NCBI RefSeq assembly: GCF_014647595.1
Contig: NZ_BMPM01000009.1
Coordinates: forward strand, 124,001-188,000
DNA: 64,000 bases
Direction: 5' to 3'
DNA from: Paenarthrobacter histidinolovorans
Lineage (GTDB): Bacteria > Actinomycetota > Actinomycetes > Actinomycetales > Micrococcaceae
Part shown: one piece after another, positions 27,047 to 35,292 of the stretch
Position numbering within the stretch: position 1 is the first letter of the stretch
Layout: the number at the start of each line of letters is the position of its first letter
The notes under the pieces: generated by a model
Told to the model about the DNA's origin: nothing
The model's database searches: none
Seen by the model: only the letters and a program-made list of their open reading frames with translations
Made by a program: the position numbers and the translations under genes

Positions 27047-27856
27047 TTAGCTTTGGGGGAGTTGGTCGACGCGGCGCAGGGGCATCCGGCGCCGAAGGGT
27101 TTGGTTCCAGCGGTTGGCCGGCAGCTCCGGGTGGAGTGCGGCCATGCCGGTGGCGAATTTGGAGATGCGGCACGGCCGTACACCGTTCGCCCAGAGATGC
27201 CTGTCCAAGGGGCCGGGAGCGGAGCCGGACTTGGTCTCCACCACCACTGCGTCGTCCAGGACCCAAGGCTGGCCGTCCGGCCGCTGCCAGGTGACGTCGG
27301 AGTCGATCGTGGCACGGCTTCCCGACTCCGGAAGGTACAGGGTGGTGCGGTCGTAGCGGGTGGACAGGACCGGCTCCAGTGGGCCGAACGCCACCTCGCC
27401 GAGCGCTGCGGAGAGGGTCTCGTTGACGTATGCCAGTCCTTCGTCCGTCAGCCGGTCGCGGTCGCGGGGTTCGTACGGGATGCGTTCCTTGACGGTGGCT
27501 TCGCGTGCTCCCTCGGTTTTGACCTCCAGGAAGCTCACTGCGCTGTCCAGATAGGTCCGGGTGCGGATCTTGAACCGTCGGCGCCGCCCGTGGGCTGCCA
27601 GCATGTAACTGTCCAGGGCCGGGGTGTCGAAGTACACGGAGTCGTAGGCGAAGCTCCGGGCTCCAGCCAGCTCCAGGACACGGGCTTCGGCGCTGAACGT
27701 GGAGAGAATCCTGCGGGCTGTCGCGGTCGGTACCAAGTATTTGCGGTCCACCCGGGTCAGCAGCGCAGCTTCGGTGGTGAGTTCTTCAAGCCCGACGGCG
27801 GGAAGCCGGCCCAGTTGGGGCATGACCGCTTGGGATTGGGCTTCGGTGCGGCTCAT
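27047..27856 (-). CDS. VTC-type polyphosphate polymerase domain protein
   Basis: 269 residues forming a tunnel-type fold of the VTC4/CYTH group: RVDRKYLVP (residues 35-43), VYFDTPALDSY, RRRRFKIRTRTY (residues 91-102), SFLEVKTEG, and VVVETKSG (Glu207, Lys209). In yeast VTC4 these basic and acidic residues bind triphosphate and metal and make polyphosphate from ATP. No membrane segment; the neighbouring DUF4956 protein may supply it. ATG at 27856 overlaps the DUF4956 stop by four bases. The activity is inferred. Confidence 0.82.
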   Translation of the reverse strand: MSRTEAQSQAVMPQLGRLPAVGLEELTTEAALLTRVDRKYLVPTATARRILSTFSAEARVLELAGARSFAYDSVYFDTPALDSYMLAAHGRRRRFKIRTRTYLDSAVSFLEVKTEGAREATVKERIPYEPRDRDRLTDEGLAYVNETLSAALGEVAFGPLEPVLSTRYDRTTLYLPESGSRATIDSDVTWQRPDGQPWVLDDAVVVETKSGSAPGPLDRHLWANGVRPCRISKFATGMAALHPELPANRWNQTLRRRMPLRRVDQLPQS

Positions 27857-28506
27857 GCGGCACCTGCTGAGGTGGGCACGGACTGCTGGGATGCCGGCTG
27901 GACGGGCAGTTCCTGTGGCGCCACCGTCAGGGCGCCCGCGGGAAGCCGGAAAGTGGGCTGGTCTGGGAGGACGGCGTACCGGACGTCCACGATTGTCTTG
28001 TCGTTCACCAGGTCCAGCTCCTGGATGGTGGCCGAGTGGACCGTGCCGTTGAGGACTTCTTCGAGCCGGGCGTAGAGTTCGGCTTCGTCGTTGATGGCCC
28101 GGTCCAGCACCACTGTCTGGTGGCGGTAGGACGGGAGGACCTTGGGATTGTCTCCAATGAACATCACCAGCAGTACCAATGCCATGAGGGACAGGGTGAG
28201 CCAGAGCGGTTCGACGCCGATGCCAGAGATCAACCCCAGCGCCAGTGCCGAGAAGTAGTAGGCAACCTCGTGCTGGGCAAGTTCGGTGGAACGGAGACGG
28301 ATGATCGACAGAACACCAAACAGCCCCAGACCCAAGCCAACGCCGGCAGCAGAGCCGGACAGTGCAGTGGCCACTGCGAGGACTCCAACGTTCATGCCGA
28401 GGTAGGAAACCACCAGGTCGCGGCGCCTGTGGCGGCGGAGGTAAAGGGCCAGTGTGAGGATGGAAATGGCAGCGAGGTCTGCCGCTATGAGGATGAGGGT
28501 GTTCAT
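27853..28506 (-). CDS. DUF4956 membrane protein
   Basis: 217 residues. Four predicted helices between residues 3 and 115 (LILIAADLAAISILTLALYL at the start; FGVLSIIRLRSTELAQHEVAYYFSALALGL is the family centre), then a soluble C-terminal domain of about 90 residues (DNPKVLPSYRHQTVVLDRAINDEAELYARLEEV). The family is nearly always beside a VTC domain protein and is presumed to form a membrane partner for it. Both ends overlap neighbours by ATGA, so its rate of synthesis is coupled to theirs. Confidence 0.82.
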   Translation of the reverse strand: MNTLILIAADLAAISILTLALYLRRHRRRDLVVSYLGMNVGVLAVATALSGSAAGVGLGLGLFGVLSIIRLRSTELAQHEVAYYFSALALGLISGIGVEPLWLTLSLMALVLLVMFIGDNPKVLPSYRHQTVVLDRAINDEAELYARLEEVLNGTVHSATIQELDLVNDKTIVDVRYAVLPDQPTFRLPAGALTVAPQELPVQPASQQSVPTSAGAA

Positions 28507-29636
28507 CGGTTGCTCCGGAATCTCTGGGGGAATTGATGTCCACTTTTCAGTGGCAGGCTGTGCTGGAACTGTGCCGGGGCCAAGGGCCGGGTATGCGTTT
28601 CCTTCTGTCCGCTACGGCCTTTGCGGGTGAAGAGGAATCGGTGCTGCACTGCGAAGCTGATGCCCAGCAGGGCAGCTTCCGTAAGGATCTTTGCGGGCAG
28701 GTCCGGGACTGAAACAGACGTCAGTGCCCAGATCGAGGCGTAATTGGCCGCCAGCAACACCAGCACCAGCGCCACATACCCGGCGGCGGCTGCCCGCAGT
28801 GGCCGGTCTTTGCCGTGTTCGAACACCAGACGCCGGTTGACCAGGAAGTTCACTGTGGCGCTGACCAGGCGGGCACCCAGCACGGCGATGAGCAAGGAAT
28901 CCGTGATGGCGATGAGGACCAGGAACATCACCATGTCCACCGCGAAAGCGGACAAGGACGAACCCAGGAACTTCAGCAGCGGCGCATAGATCCTGATGGA
29001 GTCAGCTACGGGTCGGAAGTGTGAGCCCGCATTGTCATTGAGGTAGACAGTGGCGATCCCGATGCTGCTGATGCCGTAGCCCGCATGCTTCGCTTCGAGC
29101 AGCAGGTTCAGCTCGTATTCGTACCGTTGTCCGCGCACTGTGAGCAACCACGGAAGCATGTCCGCTTTGTAGCCCCGCAAGCCCGTCTGCGTGTCCGTGA
29201 TCCGTTGGCCCGTCGCGAGCCTGAACAGGCCACGGGTCACTGTGTTGCCGAACCTGCTCCGGGCCGGGACGTTGCCGGTGAAGTTTCGTGAGCCCAGGAC
29301 CATGGCGGCAGTGACGCCCCGGACCCGGTCAGCGACAGCCAGGACGTCGGCAACACCGTGTTGCCCATCGCTGTCTGCGCACACTACGTCGTGACCGGGG
29401 AAGTGTTCGGTGATGAAGGCGAAGCCGCTCTTGAGGGCGTGACCTTTTCCGCCGTTCACGGCGTAACCAAGCACATGGCACCCAAGCCGCGCGGCGGCGT
29501 CGAACGTGTCCTTGTACTCCGGGCCGGAACCGTCGTCCACCACCACGATGCTGGTCCAGGGGTCGGCTTCCTGCAGGTTCCGGACGAGTTTGATGAGCTG
29601 TTGGTCCGGCTCGTACGCCGGTATCAGGATGATCAT
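28503..29636 (-). CDS. Glycosyltransferase 2 fused to GtrA-like membrane domain
   Basis: 377 residues. Residues 1-215 are a GT2 domain like dolichyl/polyprenyl-phosphate sugar synthases (MIILIPAYEPDQQ, VVDDGSG, CADSDGQHG, RYEYELNLLLEA). Residues 230-355 are a GtrA-like four-helix module (AFAVDMVMFLVLIAITDSL, RLVSATVNFLVNRRLVF). The first half would make a lipid-linked sugar and the second flip or hold it. ATG at 29636 overlaps the phosphodiester glycosidase stop, and its stop overlaps DUF4956. The tail is basic. Confidence 0.85.
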   Translation of the reverse strand: MIILIPAYEPDQQLIKLVRNLQEADPWTSIVVVDDGSGPEYKDTFDAAARLGCHVLGYAVNGGKGHALKSGFAFITEHFPGHDVVCADSDGQHGVADVLAVADRVRGVTAAMVLGSRNFTGNVPARSRFGNTVTRGLFRLATGQRITDTQTGLRGYKADMLPWLLTVRGQRYEYELNLLLEAKHAGYGISSIGIATVYLNDNAGSHFRPVADSIRIYAPLLKFLGSSLSAFAVDMVMFLVLIAITDSLLIAVLGARLVSATVNFLVNRRLVFEHGKDRPLRAAAAGYVALVLVLLAANYASIWALTSVSVPDLPAKILTEAALLGISFAVQHRFLFTRKGRSGQKETHTRPLAPAQFQHSLPLKSGHQFPQRFRSNR

Positions 29637-30613
29637 GACTGGGCGATGTAGAGGATGTCCGAGGTGCCGCGCTCTTTGTTTTCGCCCAGCGGGTTGTTCA
29701 CCAAGGATCCGTTGAAGTACATGGTGGAGGAGCCGCCGCCGTCGATGTTGTACGCGGTGGTTGCGCCCAGGTCCTTCATGATCTGCGCCAGGCCGGTCAT
29801 CGTAACGCCGGCGGAGTAGCCGGGGCTGCGGCCGTCCACCACAACGAACACCAGATGGTTCTGGTCGATGACGCCCACCGCCGTGCGCGGCTGTTCGCCC
29901 TGGATGGAGTGGTTGCCGAAGTTCGTATCCACCTCCACGTCCTCGATGCCCGGGGCGATCTCCCCGTTGTCCAGCAGCGATGGTCCGAACGAGAGCGTGT
30001 TCCACACCCCGTCAGCGATGAGTTGTTCAGCGGTAGTGGTGGTCTCGTCGTAGACCTTGACGGTGCCGTCCTTGTAGAAGGCCAGGCCCTGCCGTGCGCC
30101 CTCGTCCCGGTACACCACACCGTTGCGGATCACGATGCCGGTGTCCCGGAAACCGTAGTAGTCACCGTTGATCGCGAAAACGGCATTGTGGTCCTGGGCG
30201 ATGGCGGAGGTGTTTTCCGTGATGTTCCCGCCGTAGGTGTCCTCCGCGAATGCCGACTTCAGCGTGGTGGCATCATCAAGCACGACGTCGGCAACGTAGT
30301 AGGTGACGGTGCTGTCGCCGCTGCCCGTGGTCACTTTGGAGATGGTGACGCCGGTGTCGCCCGAGGTGTAGCTCGTGTCGGTGACCACGGCGCTCGCCGA
30401 CGTATCGGCGGAAGTGCTGGTCGTCGTCGTGGTGGTGCCGGCCTGGCTGGCCTCGTATTCCGAGACGTTGGTGATTTCGGCGTGCGGAATGACGAAGCGG
30501 TCCAGGGCCCAGGCTGTTGCTCCCCCGGCAGAGAGAGTGACCGCCAGGACAGCGGAGACGATCGCGCGCCGGGTCCGGCGGCCTTTGCGGTTTTCGGTCT
30601 GTGGAGGAGTCAT
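29633..30613 (-). CDS. Secreted phosphodiester glycosidase (NAGPA domain)
   Basis: 326 residues. One N-terminal helix (residues 17-38) anchors or exports it; a Thr/Ser-rich stretch follows (near 58-85). The NAGPA domain spans about 100-326: FAINGDYYGFRDTGIVIRNG, SFGPSLLDNG, GVIDQNHLVFVVVDGRS, and TAYNIDGGGSSTMYFNG with the conserved DGGGSS. Homologues remove GlcNAc or similar from phosphodiesters. First gene of the operon; ATG to ATGA overlaps run through the next three genes. It likely trims a surface sugar phosphate. Confidence 0.85.
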   Translation of the reverse strand: MTPPQTENRKGRRTRRAIVSAVLAVTLSAGGATAWALDRFVIPHAEITNVSEYEASQAGTTTTTTSTSADTSASAVVTDTSYTSGDTGVTISKVTTGSGDSTVTYYVADVVLDDATTLKSAFAEDTYGGNITENTSAIAQDHNAVFAINGDYYGFRDTGIVIRNGVVYRDEGARQGLAFYKDGTVKVYDETTTTAEQLIADGVWNTLSFGPSLLDNGEIAPGIEDVEVDTNFGNHSIQGEQPRTAVGVIDQNHLVFVVVDGRSPGYSAGVTMTGLAQIMKDLGATTAYNIDGGGSSTMYFNGSLVNNPLGENKERGTSDILYIAQS

Positions 30614-30697
30614 GCCTCCTTTCTACGGAGGCAGGCTACGCCGGAGGTTTGCTCCACATATGCGGGGGCTGTGAAGGTTCGGCGGGGGCTGTGAAAG

Positions 30698-31279
30698 TCA
30701 GCGGCCGCCGGCTTCCCGGGCTGCCTGTTCTATGCGCTGGCGGTGTGCGGCCAGTTCTTCGGCGGTTCGCTGGGGGATGTTGGGGTCATTTGGCCGTTGC
30801 CCTGCCTGGCCGTCAATGAGTTCCCGGATGATGTCCGCATGGCCTGCGTGGCGGGCTGTCTCGACGCACATGTGGACCAGGATCTGGTGCAGGGTGACGT
30901 TCTTCTTTTCGTCGGACCACCACGGCACCACGCCCGGGGCATCCAAGGGGAGGGACTCGATGGTTTCGTCGCTGTGTTTGGCGGAGAAGTGGTGCAGCTC
31001 GATGATGTCCTGCATGCTTTCATGGGCAGGGACCCACATGTCGGCGTCGGGCTCGGCGGTGGCCTCATACCAGGGGAGCTCCCGTCCGTTTGGCCGCCCG
31101 AACGTTTCGCCGAAGTATCCCAACTCCACACCGGCCACGTGCTTCACCAAGCCCAGCAGGTTGGTCCCCGTGGGGGTCATCGGCCTGCGGGCATCGTATT
31201 CGCCCAGGCCCTCCACTTTGCTGAGCAGGTCCTGGCGGCGGGTGCGGAGATAGTGCAGCAACGTTGCTTTGTCATCCAT
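30698..31279 (-). CDS. DinB-family (DUF664) protein
   Basis: 193 residues. DinB/DUF664 pattern of a four-helix bundle with three metal histidines: KHVAGVELGYFGE, ESMQDIIELHH and LVHMCVETARHAGHADIIRELIDG. Relatives include thiol-dependent transferases using mycothiol or bacillithiol, but many have no known substrate. No signal peptide. It is a solitary gene between the surface operon and the PL8 lyase; I chose ATG at 31279 because the family begins at MDDKATLLHYL. Confidence 0.82.
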   Translation of the reverse strand: MDDKATLLHYLRTRRQDLLSKVEGLGEYDARRPMTPTGTNLLGLVKHVAGVELGYFGETFGRPNGRELPWYEATAEPDADMWVPAHESMQDIIELHHFSAKHSDETIESLPLDAPGVVPWWSDEKKNVTLHQILVHMCVETARHAGHADIIRELIDGQAGQRPNDPNIPQRTAEELAAHRQRIEQAAREAGGR

Positions 31280-31310
31280 GGTCAGCACTCTACCGAAGGG
31301 GTGCGACAAC

Positions 31311-31391
31311 GAGTTCGCCGGAGCAATGCGGGATCGCCGCACCGCTCCGGCGATTTGGCCGCTCGACGGCGGTCACGCACCTTTCCGGCGA
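31311..31391. repeat. Intergenic palindromic element, family 3 copy A
   Basis: Starts GAGTTCGCCG and ends CTTTCCGGCGA. It shares most of its length with 42041-42105. It lies in the 237-base gap before the PL8 gene; the rest of the gap shows no clear promoter or gene. Confidence 0.6.
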
Positions 31392-31516
31392 CGTGGACGT
31401 GACCAGGTACTGCTTTATTCCTCTCTTCGGCATCGCGTTGACTTCAACCCAAGCCAGTGGCGGACCCGGCGAAGGACGCCGGACCCTGTCCAGCCACGAG
31501 TGTTAGGAGCATCTCC

Positions 31517-33889
31517 TTGTCACTTCAATTTCCTCGCAGGACCCTCCTCCAGGGTGCCGGCGCACTATCCCTGGCGGCAATGGTCAGCTCGATGTTCGCG
31601 CAGAACGCCTGGGCCGACGCAGAACCGGGCGCAGCGGAGTTCGCAGCGTTGCGGAACCGTTGGGTGGACCAGATCACGGGCCGCAATGTCATCCAAGCGG
31701 GCGACTCCGACTTCGCGAAAGCCATCACCGCACTGAACAACAAAGCCGCAGACTCTCTGGCCAAGCTCAACACGTCATTGGGCCGGACATCGGTGTTCAC
31801 GGACTTGTCCTTGGCCAAAGACGCGGAAATGGTCACCACCTACACGCGCCTGTCCCAACTGGCCACCGCATGGGCTACACCCACCGCGGCCGTGTTCGGT
31901 GATGCCTCGGTGCTTGCCGCCATCAAGGCAGGCCTGGCCGACGCCAACACCCTTTGCTACAACGACAGGAAGGAAGAGGTGGGAAACTGGTGGTCCTGGG
32001 AGATCGGTGTCCCACGGGCACTCGCTGATGCCATGGTGCTTCTGCAAGCGGAATTGTCCGCCGAAGAGCGCACGGCCTACTGCGCGGCGATCGACCATTT
32101 TGTGCCCGACCCGTGGCTGCAGTTCCCGCCCAAGCGCGGCAAGATCACCTCTGTGGGGGCCAACCGGGTGGACCTGTGCCAGGGAATCATCATCCGGTCC
32201 CTGGCCGGAGAAGACACGGCCAAACTCAACCACGCAGTGGCCGGGCTCAGCCAGGTGTGGCAATACGTGACCAGCGGGGACGGTATTTTCCGGGACGGCT
32301 CATTCATCCAACACAGCACCACTCCGTACACGGGTTCCTACGGGGTAGTCCTGCTCACCGGTCTGTCCAAGTTGTTCTCCCTGCTGGGCGGTTCGGCGTT
32401 CGAGGTCTCCGACCCTACGCGCAGCATCTTCTTCGATGCCGTGGAAGGTTCGTTTGCGCCCGTCATGATCAATGGGGCCATGGCCGATTCCGTCCGTGGC
32501 AGGAGCATCAGCCGCGAGGCCAACACCGGCTATGACCTCGGGGCGTCTGCGATCGAGGCCATCCTGCTCCTGGCCCGCGCCATGGATCCAGCAACGGCTG
32601 CCCGGTGGCGGGGTTTGTGTGCGGGCTGGATTACACGCAATACTTACCGCCCCATCCTTGGCAGCGCCAGCGTGCCCAGGACGGCACTGGTGAAGGAGCT
32701 CCTGGCCACTGGTGTTGCCCCCGTTGCGGAACCTGCCGGCCACAAGCTCTTCCCCGCGATGGACCGCACCATGCACCGCGGACCCGGCTGGGCATTGTCC
32801 CTCTCCATGTCCAGCAACCGCATCGCCTGGTACGAATGCGGCAACGGCGAGAACAACCGCGGGTATTACACCGGTTCCGGCATGACCTACTTCTACACCT
32901 CAGACCTTGGCCAGTACGACGACGCGTTCTGGGCAACGGCCAACTACAACCGCCTGCCCGGAACCACGGTGGACACCACCCCTTTGCCGGACAAGGTGGA
33001 GGGGGAGTGGGGTGCTGCGGTCCCCGCGAATGAGTGGAGCGGCGCCACCGCGCTTGGTGAGGTTGCCGCCGTCGGGCAGCATCTGCTGGGGCCGGGCCGT
33101 ACGGGCCTGACCGCACGGAAGTCTTGGTTCGTCAGCGGCGACGTCACCGTCTGCCTCGGGGCGGACATCAGCACTGCTTCGGGGGCCAGGGTGGAAACCA
33201 TCGTGGACCACCGCAACCTCCACCAAGGCAGCAATACGCTCACGACGGCGTCAGGCACCATCGCGGGATCAGCCGGCAGCGCTGAGGTACTGGGCGACGG
33301 GCGCTGGGTTCATTTGGAGGGTTTCGGGGGCTACGCCCTGCTGGACGATGCCCCTCTCCATGTGCTGCGGGAAACCCGTTCAGGCAGCTGGTCCGGGGTC
33401 AACATCAACGGCACGGCCACTGTCCATCAACGCAACTTCGCCACCCTTTACCTGGACCACGGGGCCGGGCCTGTCGCCGGCAGTTATGCGTATGTGGTGG
33501 CGCCGGGCGCATCGGTGGACCTGACCCGGAAGCTGCTGCAGGGCAACAAATACCGGGTGATCCGTAACGATGCCACTGCGCAGTCGGTGGAGTTCAAGCC
33601 CGGGAAGACCACGGCCGCAACGTTTTGGAAGCCTGGGATGGCGGGGGATCTTGGAGCCTCGGGTCCCGCCTGCGTGGTGTTTTCCAGGCACGGAAATGAG
33701 TTGAGCCTGGCCGTCAGCGAGCCGACGCAGAAGGCTGCCGGCCTCACGCTGACCCTGCCGGAGGGAACATGGTCCAGCCTGCTGGAGGGCGAGGGCACAC
33801 TGGGGACCGACGCGGAGGGGCGGAGTACCTTGACGATCGACACTGCAGGTCTCAGTGGCCAGACCCGGCTGGTGAAGCTCCGCCGCTAG
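31517..33889 (+). CDS. Secreted polysaccharide lyase family 8
   Basis: 790 residues; breaks uronic-acid glycans (hyaluronan, chondroitin or xanthan type) outside the cell by beta-elimination. An RR-containing signal (RRTLLQGAGALSLAAMV) suggests Tat export. The alpha/alpha toroid has the expected catalytic residues: Asn in GANRVDLCQ, His and Tyr in FIQHSTTPYTGSYG, Arg in ADSVRGRSISR, and the NGENNRGYYTGSGMTYFYTSDLGQYDDAFWA region before the beta-domains. TTG at 31517 has AGGAGC 6 bases upstream. It heads the glycan locus; the sulfatase and importer are its likely partners. Confidence 0.9.
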   Translation: MSLQFPRRTLLQGAGALSLAAMVSSMFAQNAWADAEPGAAEFAALRNRWVDQITGRNVIQAGDSDFAKAITALNNKAADSLAKLNTSLGRTSVFTDLSLAKDAEMVTTYTRLSQLATAWATPTAAVFGDASVLAAIKAGLADANTLCYNDRKEEVGNWWSWEIGVPRALADAMVLLQAELSAEERTAYCAAIDHFVPDPWLQFPPKRGKITSVGANRVDLCQGIIIRSLAGEDTAKLNHAVAGLSQVWQYVTSGDGIFRDGSFIQHSTTPYTGSYGVVLLTGLSKLFSLLGGSAFEVSDPTRSIFFDAVEGSFAPVMINGAMADSVRGRSISREANTGYDLGASAIEAILLLARAMDPATAARWRGLCAGWITRNTYRPILGSASVPRTALVKELLATGVAPVAEPAGHKLFPAMDRTMHRGPGWALSLSMSSNRIAWYECGNGENNRGYYTGSGMTYFYTSDLGQYDDAFWATANYNRLPGTTVDTTPLPDKVEGEWGAAVPANEWSGATALGEVAAVGQHLLGPGRTGLTARKSWFVSGDVTVCLGADISTASGARVETIVDHRNLHQGSNTLTTASGTIAGSAGSAEVLGDGRWVHLEGFGGYALLDDAPLHVLRETRSGSWSGVNINGTATVHQRNFATLYLDHGAGPVAGSYAYVVAPGASVDLTRKLLQGNKYRVIRNDATAQSVEFKPGKTTAATFWKPGMAGDLGASGPACVVFSRHGNELSLAVSEPTQKAAGLTLTLPEGTWSSLLEGEGTLGTDAEGRSTLTIDTAGLSGQTRLVKLRR

Positions 33890-33896
33890 AGCATCC

Positions 33897-33955
33897 TTGT
33901 GAGGCCTGCTCTGCGCGCCATTTGGCCCCGGAAGGCCGCAGAGCGGGCCTCACAA
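33897..33955. repeat. 59-bp intergenic palindrome
   Basis: 19-base arms (33897-33915 and 33937-33955) pair with one mismatch. It lies between convergent stops of the PL8 and regulator genes and may end both transcripts. Confidence 0.7.
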
Positions 33956-35140
33956 CGCGTGGGAAACCTGGGGAATCCCGGTTTTCTTCGCTCCGCAGGA
34001 ATCACGGACAACAATGCGGGGCCGCAACCGGATCTGGTACAGCGGGCACGCGTCACCTTCGGTCAGCCGGCGCAGCAAGACGTCGGCGGCCATGACGCCA
34101 AGCCTGTGTTTCGCCGGCGAAACCGCCGTGAGCGGTATCCGGGCGAGATCGGCCATTTCGTCGTCGTAGGAAACCAGGGCCAGATCCTCCGGCACTCGAA
34201 CTCCATGCCTGGACGCTGCGCCTTCCAACAAGGCCGCTTCCCGGTCTCCGAAGACCAACGCTGCGGTGGCACCGCTTCCTGCCAGCAGCCCGAACATGTG
34301 CTCGGCCTGGTCCGCTTCCCACTCCGGCTTCGTTGCGCTGAATGCCATGCTCCGGTGCCCGTCAGTGTCCAATCCCAAAGCGGCAACGGCGGCCCTGTAC
34401 CCCGCAACCACCGCTGCCTGGGTTGGATTGCTGCTCCGTGCCGCCTCGTTCGCCCGCGTGAGCAGGCCAATCTTCCGGTGGCCCAAACGGTGAAGGTGCA
34501 TAACGGCGTCGTACGCTCCACCTTGGTGATCCGAGCAGACGTGCTCAGTGAGGTCTCCCGGCCCCAAGTCGTCCAGGCTCCGCTCCAGGAGGACAACAGG
34601 CACGGGCAGGGCCATGAGCTCCGAAGCGCGCTGCTGGGGGTTGGCCAAGCCGGTCAGCGTTGGCACCAGGATGAGCCCGTCCACTCCGGCATCCAGGAGG
34701 AACTGGATGCTGGCATTCTCCCGCGTGAAGTCGTAGTGGTACGTGGACAGCTGCAAGCTGGCACCCCGGGCGGAAAGGTGTTCTTCGATCCCCTGGAGAA
34801 CGCGCGGGTAGTACAGCTGCGTGTCCGGGAGCAGGACCCCAATCACAAAGCGGGAACGCTTTTGGGCACGCTGGGGGGCAGCGACAAAGCTGCCGGCGCC
34901 CTGCCGCCTGACCACCAGACCTTTCCCTACAAGATCTTCGAAGGCCCTCCGCACCGTCGTCAGGGAAAGGCCGGTCTCGGCTGCGAGTTGCTGCTCGGTG
35001 GGGAGCTTGGTCCCCACAGCCCACGTCCCGGCGAGGATGTCCCTGCGGAGGTCGTCGCTCAGGTCCTGGAACTTCAGGTTGGCCTTGGCGGTGTCGCGAA
35101 GGGCTGCACCGGAGTCCGGCTCCTGTTTCCGCGTCGGCAT
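33950..35140 (-). CDS. GntR/LacI hybrid transcriptional regulator
   Basis: 396 residues. The N-terminus has a GntR winged helix (about 25-85, GTKLPTEQQLAAETGLSLTTVRRAFEDL), joined to a LacI-type sugar-binding domain (RFVIGVLLPDTQLYY, DGLILVPTLTG, LVFGDREAALLEGA, LVSYDDEMADL). Such regulators bind an operator and leave on sensing a sugar. It is divergent from the sulfatase and 152 bases away, with GAGTATT-type repeats between. ATG at 35140 has GGGAGA 7 bases upstream. It is the obvious controller of the glycan locus. Confidence 0.87.
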   Translation of the reverse strand: MPTRKQEPDSGAALRDTAKANLKFQDLSDDLRRDILAGTWAVGTKLPTEQQLAAETGLSLTTVRRAFEDLVGKGLVVRRQGAGSFVAAPQRAQKRSRFVIGVLLPDTQLYYPRVLQGIEEHLSARGASLQLSTYHYDFTRENASIQFLLDAGVDGLILVPTLTGLANPQQRASELMALPVPVVLLERSLDDLGPGDLTEHVCSDHQGGAYDAVMHLHRLGHRKIGLLTRANEAARSSNPTQAAVVAGYRAAVAALGLDTDGHRSMAFSATKPEWEADQAEHMFGLLAGSGATAALVFGDREAALLEGAASRHGVRVPEDLALVSYDDEMADLARIPLTAVSPAKHRLGVMAADVLLRRLTEGDACPLYQIRLRPRIVVRDSCGAKKTGIPQVSHAL

Positions 35141-35195
35141 GATCCATCTCCCGTGATTGGCAGGCAATTTCTCTTATCATGCACCAGATTTTAGA

Positions 35196-35264
35196 GAGTA
35201 TTCAGGTAGTAATTGCTCAATGTCGGTGAGTATTTTCATGTAATCCGGAATGCTCATTGATTCC
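35196..35264. promoter_or_regulatory. GAGTATT / AATGCTCA repeat cluster, candidate operators
   Basis: Between the regulator and sulfatase are GAGTATT (35196), AATTGCTCA (35211), TGAGTATT (35227) and AATGCTCATTGATTCC (35249-35264). The last is repeated, with two changes, before the substrate-binding protein at 37916-37931. That fits shared binding by the adjacent regulator. Confidence 0.55.
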
Positions 35265-35292
35265 TCGCCTCGAGGCTCAGTAGCAATGGAGG

